Source: Hymenobacter jeongseonensis
Lineage (GTDB): Bacteria > Bacteroidota > Bacteroidia > Cytophagales > Hymenobacteraceae
NCBI RefSeq assembly: GCF_015694725.1
Contig: NZ_JADQDQ010000005.1
Span: forward strand, 248,001-312,000
Length of the DNA: 64,000 nt
Reading direction: 5' to 3'
Of this stretch, positions 41,977 through 50,130 are shown piece by piece (position 1 is the stretch's first letter; each line of letters starts with the position of its first letter). The notes beneath the pieces were generated by a model, which was given only the letters and a program-made list of their open reading frames with translations, was not told the DNA's origin and made no database searches. A program made the position numbers and the translations under genes.

Positions 41977-42143
41977 CGCCCTTAAGCGGTTTTTGGGCCA
42001 TTCGAGCATTTTTTCAACGCGCACATTGCCGCAACAAGTTCGATTTGTTCACGGCCAGCGGCTTAGCCGTTCAGCCGCTGTTTGCCCCGCCCCGCACCAA
42101 ATCAATTAAACGGCTCAAAACGCAAGGACTGGGCAATAAAAAA

Positions 42144-42166
42144 GCCTTGTCCTGACAGAACAAGGC
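42144..42166 (-). terminator. Terminator after the PH/SHOCT-like gene
   Basis: On the minus strand GCCTTGT pairs with ACAAGGC (loop of 9 bases), followed by TTTTTTATT. It lies 33 bases after the stop at 42199. Confidence 0.75.
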
Positions 42167-42198
42167 ACTATTGCGGTAAAAAAGCAACGCATCGGCTG

Positions 42199-42789
42199 CT
42201 ACGCCGAAAACAGCGCCAATCGCCGCTCGTTGTACTCGGCTTGGTTAATGATTCGATACTTGAGCATCATCGCGAGCTGGCTCATTTTCAGCGCCGTGTC
42301 GTGCTCGTTGGAGTTGGCCTCTGGCCGGCCCGAAGCCGGGGTACTGCTGGCACTTCCTCCCCCACCCAGGCGCGAATTTCCCAGATTACGGGGGCGCTGT
42401 TCGTGGGCTTCCTGCTGCCGGGCCAAGCCGAACTGGTGCAGCTTCTGGGCTTGCGCCAGGGGCAGATACCCCATGGTTTCGGACATGTTGGCCGTTTTCA
42501 CCGTGAAGTCGGCTCCCTGCAGGCCATCCTTCAGGTACATTCCCACTACCTCGTGCCACGGATAGGTTTTAAACTCCACAGTCAAGCCAAAATTTTTGAG
42601 CTTGCAAAAAATAATGCGCTTGGAAGTGACGGCAATGCCATCGGGGAAGGCATTGAACAACGGCTTGCATTGCACCGCGACGTGCTCAATTGTCTCGCCG
42701 GCTTCGAGCAGACCAGTGGTCTTCCCCAACAGCTTCTCAACTGCGTCGCGGTCTTGGCCTTCGGTTAAAAGTTTAACAAACGGTGCCAT
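42199..42789 (-). CDS. PH-like plus SHOCT domain protein
   Basis: This 196-residue cytosolic protein has an N-terminal bacterial PH-like domain (about 30-115: PDGIAVTSKRIIFCKLKNFGLTVEFKTYPWHEVVGM), a Gly/Ser-rich linker (RLGGGGSASSTPASG), and a C-terminal SHOCT-type helix pair (ALKMSQLAMMLKYRIINQAEYNERRLALF) usually involved in oligomerisation. The function is unknown. Start: ATG at 42789. It ends in its own terminator. Confidence 0.8.
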   Translation of the reverse strand: MAPFVKLLTEGQDRDAVEKLLGKTTGLLEAGETIEHVAVQCKPLFNAFPDGIAVTSKRIIFCKLKNFGLTVEFKTYPWHEVVGMYLKDGLQGADFTVKTANMSETMGYLPLAQAQKLHQFGLARQQEAHEQRPRNLGNSRLGGGGSASSTPASGRPEANSNEHDTALKMSQLAMMLKYRIINQAEYNERRLALFSA

Positions 42790-43101
42790 TATAATAAATA
42801 CGAAATCCAAAGAAAATGGTATCGTTGAGGATGGTCTATTTTTCCCTCTTTCGGTGCTCATGCGTGGTAGCGGCTACAAAATTTTTACTCTTTTTTTGGC
42901 GCTGGCCAGCCCAGTTGTGCTGGAGCGCGGGCAGCGGATGCAACAGCAGGCTGTGAGGAGGATAGCAGCTGCACGGCCGAGCAATCCACTGGCTAATCAT
43001 CGGATTTATAGCAAGTAGCACAAAGGTGACCGGACGAGTGCCACCGGCCCAAAGGCCAAAAATTTCTTTTTATTTGGCCTTTCACCCATGGCTCTACCCG
43101 T
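42790..43101. other. Divergent intergenic region
   Basis: The 312 bases lie between two divergent genes. A 53-codon plus-strand frame (42860-43018, MRGSGYKIFTLFLALAS) has a hydrophobic start but no other support. The left part is AT-rich and likely holds promoters; no exact TAnnTTTG element is seen. Confidence 0.45.
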
Positions 43102-44340
43102 TTGCCTAACATTTCCCCCTGCCTGCATTTGGCCCTCCGCAATGCCGTTGCGGCGCGCTTCGGGCAGCCGCTCCTTTATCCCAGCCACTGCGATGCGCTG
43201 GAGGCCGAACTTCAAAAAGGTGCTGGCACTGGCACCCGGCGCCTGAGTCCAAGCACCCTGCGCCGTTTTTTTGGATTGGTGGGCAAAGAAGGTGGCTACC
43301 ACCTGCACACGCTCGATACCCTGGCCCGCTACGCCGGCCACGCCAATTTCGAGGATTTTGGCCGGGCAGTTGCTGCCTGGGCAAACACCGATTCCGGCGC
43401 GGCCCAGGCGCCCACTGACATTCCGGAACTGCTGGCCATGGAGCAGCTGGCCTGCCCGGAGCGGCTGCTGCTGGGCTACTTTCTGGGGCGGGTTACGCGC
43501 CCGACAACGCCCCACGGCTCTGCCGTGCCCCTGGCCCTTCGGCTAGCAGCGCACCCCGCCGGCCAGGAGTATTTTGTGGAGTCATTCGTCGATTTAACCC
43601 ACCTCAACGGGGCCTATGGCGAGGTAATAGCTGCTTACCTCCACCACAAGCACACGGCCGAAGCGCAACTCTTTGGCCATTGCATGCTGTTTTTGGGTGA
43701 ATTTCTGGCCGAAAACGAACCCGCCTGGCGCCAACGTTTGGCCCACTTGCTCGCCCTGCCCGTGCCGGCCGAAGTCCACGCTTTTCCCCGCGGGCGGCGC
43801 GCCTTTGCGGAAATCGTTTCCTGCTGGTTTGATGCGCCCGCGCTGCCCGTGCCAGAGGCGCTGCTAGCCCGCTTGCGACAGGAAGCGCAACCCTCGGCCG
43901 CCCCGGCGCCCGCCCTGCCCGCGTTCTACAACTTCTTCCCTGCCGGCTACCACTTTCACGTGGCCGAGGCCCTGTTCCTCACCGGTCAGTTTGCTCCGCT
44001 GCTGGACTGGTTGACTTTTACCAACGCCCAATTTCCAGAGCTGGCCACGCTCGAGCACAACGTATTCAACGAACTGCTGCGGGCATTTCAGGCTGTGGCG
44101 CAGCTCCGTACCCAGCACGGCATCGCCCGCGTCGAAGGACTGCACACGCTCTTCCAGCTAGAAAGCCACAGCTGGCTGCTCGACTATTACCAAGTGCACA
44201 TTCGGCTCGTAGAGTTGCATTTTGCGGCCGCAACCAACGTGCTTGCGGTACCGCCGCTGCTAGCCCAAATCCAGGAATTTGCGGCGCTTCATCGGATGCC
44301 CTTTTTTGAGCGGGTAGCCCGGCAAACTATAGCGGGCTGA
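43102..44340 (+). CDS. Conserved hypothetical protein with helical N-terminal domain
   Basis: This roughly 412-residue cytosolic protein has an N-terminal block (about 1-90: LRNAVAARFGQPLLYPSHCDALEAEL, RLSPSTLRRFFGLV, HTLDTLARYAGHANFEDFG) that looks like a helix-turn-helix or small DNA-binding-type domain. It is followed by 300 helical residues resembling degenerate TPR repeats. I associate this layout with a family in Hymenobacter-type genomes, role unknown. The start is uncertain: TTG at 43102 is the only candidate in frame near the N-terminal block, and no ATG precedes it before a stop. It lies alone, convergent with the oxidoreductase gene. Confidence 0.78.
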   Translation: MPNISPCLHLALRNAVAARFGQPLLYPSHCDALEAELQKGAGTGTRRLSPSTLRRFFGLVGKEGGYHLHTLDTLARYAGHANFEDFGRAVAAWANTDSGAAQAPTDIPELLAMEQLACPERLLLGYFLGRVTRPTTPHGSAVPLALRLAAHPAGQEYFVESFVDLTHLNGAYGEVIAAYLHHKHTAEAQLFGHCMLFLGEFLAENEPAWRQRLAHLLALPVPAEVHAFPRGRRAFAEIVSCWFDAPALPVPEALLARLRQEAQPSAAPAPALPAFYNFFPAGYHFHVAEALFLTGQFAPLLDWLTFTNAQFPELATLEHNVFNELLRAFQAVAQLRTQHGIARVEGLHTLFQLESHSWLLDYYQVHIRLVELHFAAATNVLAVPPLLAQIQEFAALHRMPFFERVARQTIAG

Positions 44341-44392
44341 CGCGGAAACGGTGGGCCGCCGGGCGCACAAGTTCCAGCAGGCACCACTGCGG

Positions 44393-45553
44393 CTACACCT
44401 TCACGGGCTTGCCCTTTTTGGCCGATTCGTAGAGGGCCATAATCAGCTTGATGTCGCGCAGGCCTTCTTCACCGGGGGTTTTGGGGGTTTTGTTCTGAAG
44501 CACGCACTCAGCCATGTGGTCGAGTTCGGCGGCAAACTGGTTGCCTTCTTTCACGGCGGGCTTCATTTCGCCTTCGGCCGTGCCGATGGTCATGTTGTGC
44601 TTGTAATAGTCGGTAGCGGGGTCGAGGTCCAAATAGGCTTTCTCGCCGAAGGCGCGGAGCCGCTTCACGGTTTCGATGCTGTAGGCGCTGGTGCAGGTGG
44701 CCAGCACGCCGCTGGGGAAGCGCAACGTGAAGTGAATCTGGTCTTCCACTTCCTTGAAGCGCGGGTCGGTGCGGTCCGTGGATTCCATGGCCATCACCTC
44801 CACAGGCTCTTCGCCGGTGAGGTACCGGGCGGCATTGAGGGAATAAATGCCGATGTCCATCAGCGAGCCGCCCCCGGCCAGTTTCTTCACCACGCGCCAT
44901 TCGTCGGCCTTGTCTTTGGAGGGTTCCACTTGGCGGCCGTGGTCGGAGGTGACGTAGCGCAGTTTGCCCAATTCGCCATTTTTTATGCGGGCAATGGCGT
45001 CGAGGTTGAACGGCTCATATTGCGCGCGGTAAGCCACCATAAGCTGCTTGCCGGCCTTGCGGCAGGCGTCAATCATGCGCTGGCAGTCGGCCACGGAGGT
45101 GGCCATGGGCTTCTCCGTCAGCACGTGCTTGCCGGCCTGGGCGGCCCGCACCACGTACTCGGCGTGCAGACCCGGGGGCAGCACGATGTATACCACGTCT
45201 ACCGCCGGATTGTCCTTGATGCTGTCGAAATTCTGGTAGCTGTAGCAGCTTTTGGCATCCACGCTGTACTGCTTGGCCAGTTGCTGCATCTTCTCGGGCG
45301 AGCCACTTACCAGCGCCGTGATTTTGGCATGCTTGCTTTCCTTGAAAGCGGGCATCATCTGCTCCTGGGCATATTTGCCAAGGCCCACGATGGCAAACCC
45401 CACCTTGCGCTGGTCGTCGTTTTGCAGGGGAGAATCAGTATCGGCAAAGGGCAGCGCAGCGGCGGGGCCGGCAATGGTAGCAACAGCGGCCGTCAGGCCC
45501 GCTTTCCGCATAAACTGGCGGCGCGAATCAGTGGAGTTGGATTTTGTAGACAT
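44393..45553 (-). CDS. Gfo/Idh/MocA family oxidoreductase with Tat signal
   Basis: This 386-residue enzyme has a twin-arginine signal (SRRQFMRKAGL, residues 10-20) and an NAD(P)-binding Rossmann fold (VGFAIVGLGKYAQ near 51), TEKPMATSVADCQRM near 146 with the conserved EKP, and a GFO_IDH_MocA C-terminal domain (GGGSLMDIGIYSLNAARY). It resembles glucose-fructose oxidoreductase-type exported sugar oxidoreductases, which keep a tightly bound cofactor in the periplasm. The substrate is not known. Start: ATG at 45553. Confidence 0.9.
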   Translation of the reverse strand: MSTKSNSTDSRRQFMRKAGLTAAVATIAGPAAALPFADTDSPLQNDDQRKVGFAIVGLGKYAQEQMMPAFKESKHAKITALVSGSPEKMQQLAKQYSVDAKSCYSYQNFDSIKDNPAVDVVYIVLPPGLHAEYVVRAAQAGKHVLTEKPMATSVADCQRMIDACRKAGKQLMVAYRAQYEPFNLDAIARIKNGELGKLRYVTSDHGRQVEPSKDKADEWRVVKKLAGGGSLMDIGIYSLNAARYLTGEEPVEVMAMESTDRTDPRFKEVEDQIHFTLRFPSGVLATCTSAYSIETVKRLRAFGEKAYLDLDPATDYYKHNMTIGTAEGEMKPAVKEGNQFAAELDHMAECVLQNKTPKTPGEEGLRDIKLIMALYESAKKGKPVKV

Positions 45554-45647
45554 CAGGCAGAACGTGGATAGTGCTGCCAGTGGAAACGAGCGGAACAGTA
45601 GCGGCGTTGCGTTACGGGCGCAATAACCGGCGATTAAGTGCTAGGAC

Positions 45648-46499
45648 TTATTGCTTCGGATGTCTTTTCTCTTGGTCTTTGTTGATTCGTTCAATGGCCT
45701 TTCTGGTTAAGACAACCAGTTCGTCTTTTTGGCAATTCCAGATTGAAACGTAAGCCGATGACACAACCGTGTGTTGTTTCCACTGCGTCATTTTTTCATA
45801 TAGCATCAGTGTGCAGATGTCAGTGGCGGTAATAAAGTCGCCTGTTTCTGGCAAATGGCTGTGCATGGCGCCTTCTACTTCCTTGCCTTCTGCCGCTTTT
45901 GGGCCAAATTCAATGGAAATGATGTTTTTATGCAATGCCCGCTTGCTGACCAATCTGTTGCTGTCGTCGAAGGTCAGTAGATAGTCATTCCCAAAAATGA
46001 CGACCCCGTTTTGTTTGGGGCCCGTTAAGACATACACTGTCTTTTCACGGCCCGTTATCAAGGGAATGATGTTCAGGTTGGTGTTTTTATACGTTTTGAA
46101 AAGCGTGTCCCCTTCAATCGTTTTCAAAGCGTTGTCTCTGATGGCGAACAGGTTGGCTTCTTCGGTGGTGAATACCCTTTCTTTAAGCCAAACCTGCGCT
46201 GTTTTGACATTGTAGGTGCTGTCAAAAGCTATGGTGCCAATGACTACAGGCGCTGTCGCTTTCGAGAAGAAAATGCAGGTAGCACCACTCTTGGTTGGAT
46301 ACGAGAAATAACCTCCGATATCTGCTCTGTTTTTGTGGTGCTCCAGAAAGATATCTGTGCCATACCAAGAAGCCATTTCTGACTGGTACAACCTCTTGCC
46401 TTGTGCAACGATGGGCTGCGTGAGCTTATCAGTTTTACTCTGCCCGAAGGCTGAGAATGAAATAATTAGAAAGCCGAAAGCAGTATATGGCCTTTTCAT
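45648..46499 (-). CDS. Hypothetical exported protein with JAMM-like motif
   Basis: This 283-residue protein starts at ATG 46499 with a signal peptide (AFGFLIISFSAFGQS). Near residue 215-235 it reads EVEGAMHSHLPETGDFITATDI: an HxH followed by Thr and Asp at spacings close to the JAMM/MPN metalloprotease signature (HxH-x7-Sx2D), with Glu nearby, and then helix and strand (LMLYEKMTQWKQHTVVSSAYVSIWN) as in that fold. This is suggestive only. Composition is clearly lower in GC than the neighbours, suggesting transfer. No partner is obvious; the next gene is also low-GC. Confidence 0.65.
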   Translation of the reverse strand: MKRPYTAFGFLIISFSAFGQSKTDKLTQPIVAQGKRLYQSEMASWYGTDIFLEHHKNRADIGGYFSYPTKSGATCIFFSKATAPVVIGTIAFDSTYNVKTAQVWLKERVFTTEEANLFAIRDNALKTIEGDTLFKTYKNTNLNIIPLITGREKTVYVLTGPKQNGVVIFGNDYLLTFDDSNRLVSKRALHKNIISIEFGPKAAEGKEVEGAMHSHLPETGDFITATDICTLMLYEKMTQWKQHTVVSSAYVSIWNCQKDELVVLTRKAIERINKDQEKRHPKQ

Positions 46500-46632
46500 T
46501 AAGCGTGGTGTTGACTTAGTTGATTTCGAAGGATTTCCGAACTCACGGCACTGCATTAAAGTAAGGCAGCATCGTGAAGGCGGTGGTGGTTTCCCCTCCC
46601 AGTTGGGCCTAAGGCATAGCCTGTAGGCTCAT

Positions 46633-47169
46633 TTAGGATAATGAAATCCCCATTTCTGCTCGAGTCTTGCCCAGTCGCTTCGATAGTTCTTCAACCAATA
46701 AATCAAATCCCACTACTTGAACATGGCACTTTATCTTTTTTACGCCGTCGAATAGCCTCAACTCCCCCATGCCGGCGCTGTGCTCCACCGTTTGGATATT
46801 GGCCCAGGCCATCCATTGCTTTTTTCCAAACATACTCCGCTGCGCAATTCCATCAGGCATCAGGACAATCTGATACACATAACGCAGCAAGACCATAGGC
46901 AAGCCCAACCCCACAAATAAAATGAAAAAGAAAAGTTGAGCACCGATATCATCTCCATCGAAGTTCAGCAGCCCAAATACCAATACGGATAAACCTATTG
47001 CGCTACAGACAGCGCCCAATAATCCGATGAATAGGGGTACTACCAACGTAATATTACCCTGAGCGTCCGGTCGTACATCTTTCTTGGACTGCTTGCGCAA
47101 GTAGTTCATTGCCCAAGTAGTTATGGCAATAATGAGGGGGTACTTAATAAAGTCGAAGAATTCTGCCAT
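46633..47169 (-). CDS. Hypothetical membrane protein with PH-like domain
   Basis: This 178-residue protein has an N-terminal hydrophobic segment (FIKYPLIIAITTWAMNY), two membrane helices (about 42-70 and 78-97) and a C-terminal domain of about 75 residues (VYQIVLMPDGIAQRSMFGKKQWMAWANIQTVEH) that looks like a bacterial PH-type domain facing the cytosol. The function is unknown. Composition is low in GC, like the gene beside it, so the two may have arrived together. Start: ATG at 47169. Confidence 0.65.
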   Translation of the reverse strand: MAEFFDFIKYPLIIAITTWAMNYLRKQSKKDVRPDAQGNITLVVPLFIGLLGAVCSAIGLSVLVFGLLNFDGDDIGAQLFFFILFVGLGLPMVLLRYVYQIVLMPDGIAQRSMFGKKQWMAWANIQTVEHSAGMGELRLFDGVKKIKCHVQVVGFDLLVEELSKRLGKTRAEMGISLS

Positions 47170-47225
47170 CCCCTTATATTATATTATCTACTCGTGTTGC
47201 TAATACTTCCACCAAAGCACTCGTC

Positions 47226-48854
47226 TCACACCTGAATAACTCCCACGTTATACGCCTTCTCAATCGGCGCGTGGTTGGCCGCCGCAATGCCTTCCGAAAT
47301 CACCTTGCGGGTTTCGAGCGGGTCAATCACGGCATCGACCCAGAGGCGGGCCGCGGCGTAGTAGGGCGATAATTGCTCTTCGTAGCGGGCCTTGATGCGG
47401 TCGAGGAGCTCCTTTTCGGCTTCGGGGGTGATGACTTCGCCTTTGGCTTTGAGGCTGGCCACCTGGATTTGCAGCAGAGTGTTAGCGGCGGCTGCGCCGC
47501 TCATCACGGCCAGTTGGGCGGTGGGCCAGGCTACGATGAGGCGCGGGTCGTAGGCCTTGCCGCACATGGCGTAGTTGCCGGCCCCGTAGCTGTTGCCCAC
47601 AATAACCGTGAACTTGGGCACCACCGAGTTGGCCATGGCATTCACCATCTTGGCGCCGTCTTTGATGATGCCGCCCTGCTCGGAAGCCGAACCCACCATG
47701 AAGCCCGACACGTCGTGCAGAAACACCAGCGGGATGCGCTTCTGGTTGCAGTTCATGATGAAGCGCGCCGCCTTGTCGGCCGAGTCGGAGTAGATGACGC
47801 CGCCCATCTGCATGCCGGTTTTCTTGCTCTTCACGATTTTGCGCTGGTTGGCCACGATGCCCACCGCCCAGCCATCGATGCGCGCCAGCCCGCAGATGAG
47901 CGTCTGGCCATACAGGTCCTTGTAGGGCTCAAATTCAGAGTTATCGACCAAGCGGTTGATGATGTCCATCATGTCGTAGGGCTTCACCCGGTCAGAGGGC
48001 AGCAGGCCGTAGATTTCCTGCTCGTCCTGCGCGGGTTTGGCCGGGGTGGCGCGGCTGAAACCGGCCGTAGCCTGCCCGCCCATCTTGTCGAAGATGTTGC
48101 GGATGTGGGTCAGGCACTCTTCATCCGTATCAAACTTGTAGTCCGTCACGCCCGAGACTTCGGAGTGCATGCTCGCGCCGCCAAGCGCCTCGTTATCAAT
48201 GGTTTCGCCGATGGCCGATTTTACTAGGTAAGAGCCGGCCAAGAACACCGAGCCCGTGCCGTTCACAATCATGGCCTCATCGGACATGATGGGCAGGTAA
48301 GCGCCACCGGCTACGCAGGGCCCCATAATGGCCGAAATCTGCACGATTCCCATGCTGCTCATCACCGCATTGTTGCGGAAAATGCGGCCGAAATGCTCCT
48401 TATCCGGAAAAATCTCATCCTGCATGGGCAGGTACACGCCTGCCGAATCGACGAGGTAGATAATCGGCAGCTTGTTTTCGATGCTGATTTCCTGGGCCCG
48501 CAGGTTCTTTTTGGCCGTGATGGGAAACCACGCGCCGGCCTTCACCGTGGCGTCGTTGGCCACTACCACGCACTGGCGGCCCTGCACGTAGCCGATAATG
48601 ACGACCACGCCGCCGCCGGGGCAGCCGCCCTCCTCCTGATACATCCCTTCGCCCGCAAAAGCGCCGATTTCGACCTGCGCCGCGCCCTTATCCAGCAGGA
48701 ATTCAATCCGCTCGCGGGCGGTGAGCTTGCCTTTGGCCTTGTGGGCGGCGATGCGCTTTTCGCCCCCGCCGAGGGACACTTTCTGGAATTTCTGGCTGAG
48801 CTTAAAGCTGAGTTGCTTGAGTTGGTCTTCGTTGCGGTTGAACTCGACGTTCAT
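47226..48854 (-). CDS. Acyl-CoA carboxylase beta (carboxyltransferase) subunit
   Basis: This 542-residue enzyme transfers the carboxyl group from biotin to an acyl-CoA. It shows the crotonase-type carboxyltransferase signatures: KLTARERIEFLLDKGA near 43, GEGMYQEEGGCPGGGVVVIIGYVQGRQCVVVANDATVKAGAWFP near 68-111, IYLVDSAGVYLPMQDEIFPDKEHFGRIF near 132, GPCVAGGAYLPIMSDEAMIV near 177, FLHDVSGFMVGSASEQGGIIKDGAKMV near 374 and GNSYGAGNYAMCGKAYDPRL near 415. The sequence is closest by eye to methylcrotonyl-CoA carboxylase, but propionyl-CoA remains possible. The biotin-carrying alpha subunit is not in the window. Start: ATG at 48854; the longer frame to 48920 includes the promoter and hairpin. Confidence 0.9.
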   Translation of the reverse strand: MNVEFNRNEDQLKQLSFKLSQKFQKVSLGGGEKRIAAHKAKGKLTARERIEFLLDKGAAQVEIGAFAGEGMYQEEGGCPGGGVVVIIGYVQGRQCVVVANDATVKAGAWFPITAKKNLRAQEISIENKLPIIYLVDSAGVYLPMQDEIFPDKEHFGRIFRNNAVMSSMGIVQISAIMGPCVAGGAYLPIMSDEAMIVNGTGSVFLAGSYLVKSAIGETIDNEALGGASMHSEVSGVTDYKFDTDEECLTHIRNIFDKMGGQATAGFSRATPAKPAQDEQEIYGLLPSDRVKPYDMMDIINRLVDNSEFEPYKDLYGQTLICGLARIDGWAVGIVANQRKIVKSKKTGMQMGGVIYSDSADKAARFIMNCNQKRIPLVFLHDVSGFMVGSASEQGGIIKDGAKMVNAMANSVVPKFTVIVGNSYGAGNYAMCGKAYDPRLIVAWPTAQLAVMSGAAAANTLLQIQVASLKAKGEVITPEAEKELLDRIKARYEEQLSPYYAAARLWVDAVIDPLETRKVISEGIAAANHAPIEKAYNVGVIQV

Positions 48855-48895
48855 AAAAAAAGCAGGGGTGGGATTTTGGAAGTATAAGCACAAAA

Positions 48896-48917
48896 AAATC
48901 CGCCCGAGAGCGGATTT
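48896..48917 (-). terminator. Terminator hairpin between the MlaD-type gene and the carboxylase
   Basis: AAATCCGC (48896-48903) and GCGGATTT (48910-48917) form an 8-bp stem with CCGAGA loop; on the minus strand seven T follow. It ends the upstream MlaD-type transcript and directly abuts the carboxylase promoter element. Confidence 0.7.
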
Positions 48918-48925
48918 CAAAGGTA
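48918..48925 (-). promoter_or_regulatory. -7 promoter element of the carboxylase gene
   Basis: CAAAGGTA on the plus strand reads TACCTTTG on the minus strand. It lies 63 bases before the start and touches the terminator hairpin 48896-48917, so the nascent transcript could fold at its very 5' end. Confidence 0.55.
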
Positions 48926-48947
48926 CGGGGAGTTTGCAGTGCGAACC

Positions 48948-48995
48948 GTAGCACGAAGCAGCTCGGACTACAAAGTCCGCGCTGCTTCGTGCTAC
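48948..48995. repeat. Palindromic repeat family 2, copy at the MlaD-type gene end
   Basis: GTAGCACGAAGCAGC (48948-48962) pairs with GCTGCTTCGTGCTAC (48981-48995); the centre carries GGACT/AGTCC. The last bases CTA supply the stop codon (TAG) of the gene at 48992-50020. A related but shorter-armed copy is at 60109. Confidence 0.8.
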
Positions 48996-50020
48996 TTGAT
49001 TGTGGTCTTTACTTCGGCATCTGTTTTAGTGCCGTTGGGATTCGTCGTGGTAGTTTCCAACTCGGTTTTCACTTTCTTTTCCTTGGCTCCGCCGCCAAAT
49101 ACCGAGAAGTGCACGTAGCGCTTGGGGTTGGCTTTGAAGTCAGTGATAAGGGCGTTGGAGCTGGCCGCGGTGGCGTTTAAGTTGTTGTAGAGCAAGGTGT
49201 CGTTCATCAGCTTGCCCATGGAACCCTTCTGGTCGTTCAGGGCGCGGTTGAGGCTGGTCACGGTAGCTTGGGCTTCGCCCATGGTGGCATTGAGGCGGCG
49301 CAGCGCCGGACCCACGGGCGCCGACTTGAGCGAATCGGTCAGCTCCGAGAAATTCACGGCAATTCTATCGAGCTTGGTCGTCGTTTTGTTCAGTGCCGAG
49401 CTCATCTGGGCCAGATTGGTGGTAATCTGGTTGATGTTGCGCTGGTTCGATTCGATGAGCCGCTGCAGCGCCTCGGTGCTGTTGCGGGCGCTGAGCAACG
49501 TGCCCTGAATGTTGGTTTCGGCGTCTTTGTTGATGATGCCGTTTACGTGGCGCAGGGTAGAATCGAGACTCGAAAGCACGGGCAGGGCGCGCGCCTGCAA
49601 GGCAGTGGCCAGTCCGGCAATGCCCGCATCCGACTGCGTCCGCAACTCCTCGCCGCCCTTGAAGGTCTTGGTGTTGCGGCCCAGGGTCAGGGAAATGGTT
49701 TTGGAGCCCAGCAGCGTGCCGCCGAGGCTGGCCAGGGTAGAATCGCCGAGCACGATGCCTTCCTGCATTTCCAGGGCCACGCGCACCACGTTGCCTTTGT
49801 CTGGCTGCAGCTCCAGGTTTTTCACCTGGCCTACTTTGATGCCGTTGAGGATAACGGGGGCGCCTGCGTTCAGCCCTTCCACGTTGGGATAGGTAGCGTA
49901 GAAGGTGCGGTCGTTGGACAGCAAGTTGCTGCCGCGCAAAAAATTGAAGCCGAGAACGAGCGCGGCAATGGCCACAATGGCAAGCAGCGCCACTTTTATT
50001 TCTTTGGACACGGGAAGCAA
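48992..50020 (-). CDS. MlaD/MCE-domain lipid-transport protein
   Basis: This 342-residue protein has one N-terminal membrane helix (KVALLAIVAIAALVLGFNFLRG, about 9-30), an MCE/MlaD domain (about 38-115: NVEGLNAGAPVILNGIKVGQVKNLEL, GTLLGSKTISLTLG), and a long helical, coiled-coil C-terminal part (120-300) that would reach into the periplasm. Such proteins carry phospholipids between membranes together with an ABC transporter, which is absent here. Start: ATG at 50020 or GTG at 50011. The stop codon lies within a palindromic repeat. Confidence 0.87.
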   Translation of the reverse strand: MLPVSKEIKVALLAIVAIAALVLGFNFLRGSNLLSNDRTFYATYPNVEGLNAGAPVILNGIKVGQVKNLELQPDKGNVVRVALEMQEGIVLGDSTLASLGGTLLGSKTISLTLGRNTKTFKGGEELRTQSDAGIAGLATALQARALPVLSSLDSTLRHVNGIINKDAETNIQGTLLSARNSTEALQRLIESNQRNINQITTNLAQMSSALNKTTTKLDRIAVNFSELTDSLKSAPVGPALRRLNATMGEAQATVTSLNRALNDQKGSMGKLMNDTLLYNNLNATAASSNALITDFKANPKRYVHFSVFGGGAKEKKVKTELETTTTNPNGTKTDAEVKTTIK

Positions 50021-50130
50021 ATGAGTAAGTGGGTGGATGGGGAAGGCGGCGGCAATAAATCGAAGCTTGATACGAAAGAACTACTCAGGCAGATTTTGCC
50101 GTAGTTGTTGCACGTAATCAGGGCTTTTCG

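Noticed and set aside
42860..43018. 53-codon plus-strand frame with a hydrophobic start
   Set aside because: No promoter element, weak start context and no family; hydrophobic stretch is short. Kept only as a note.
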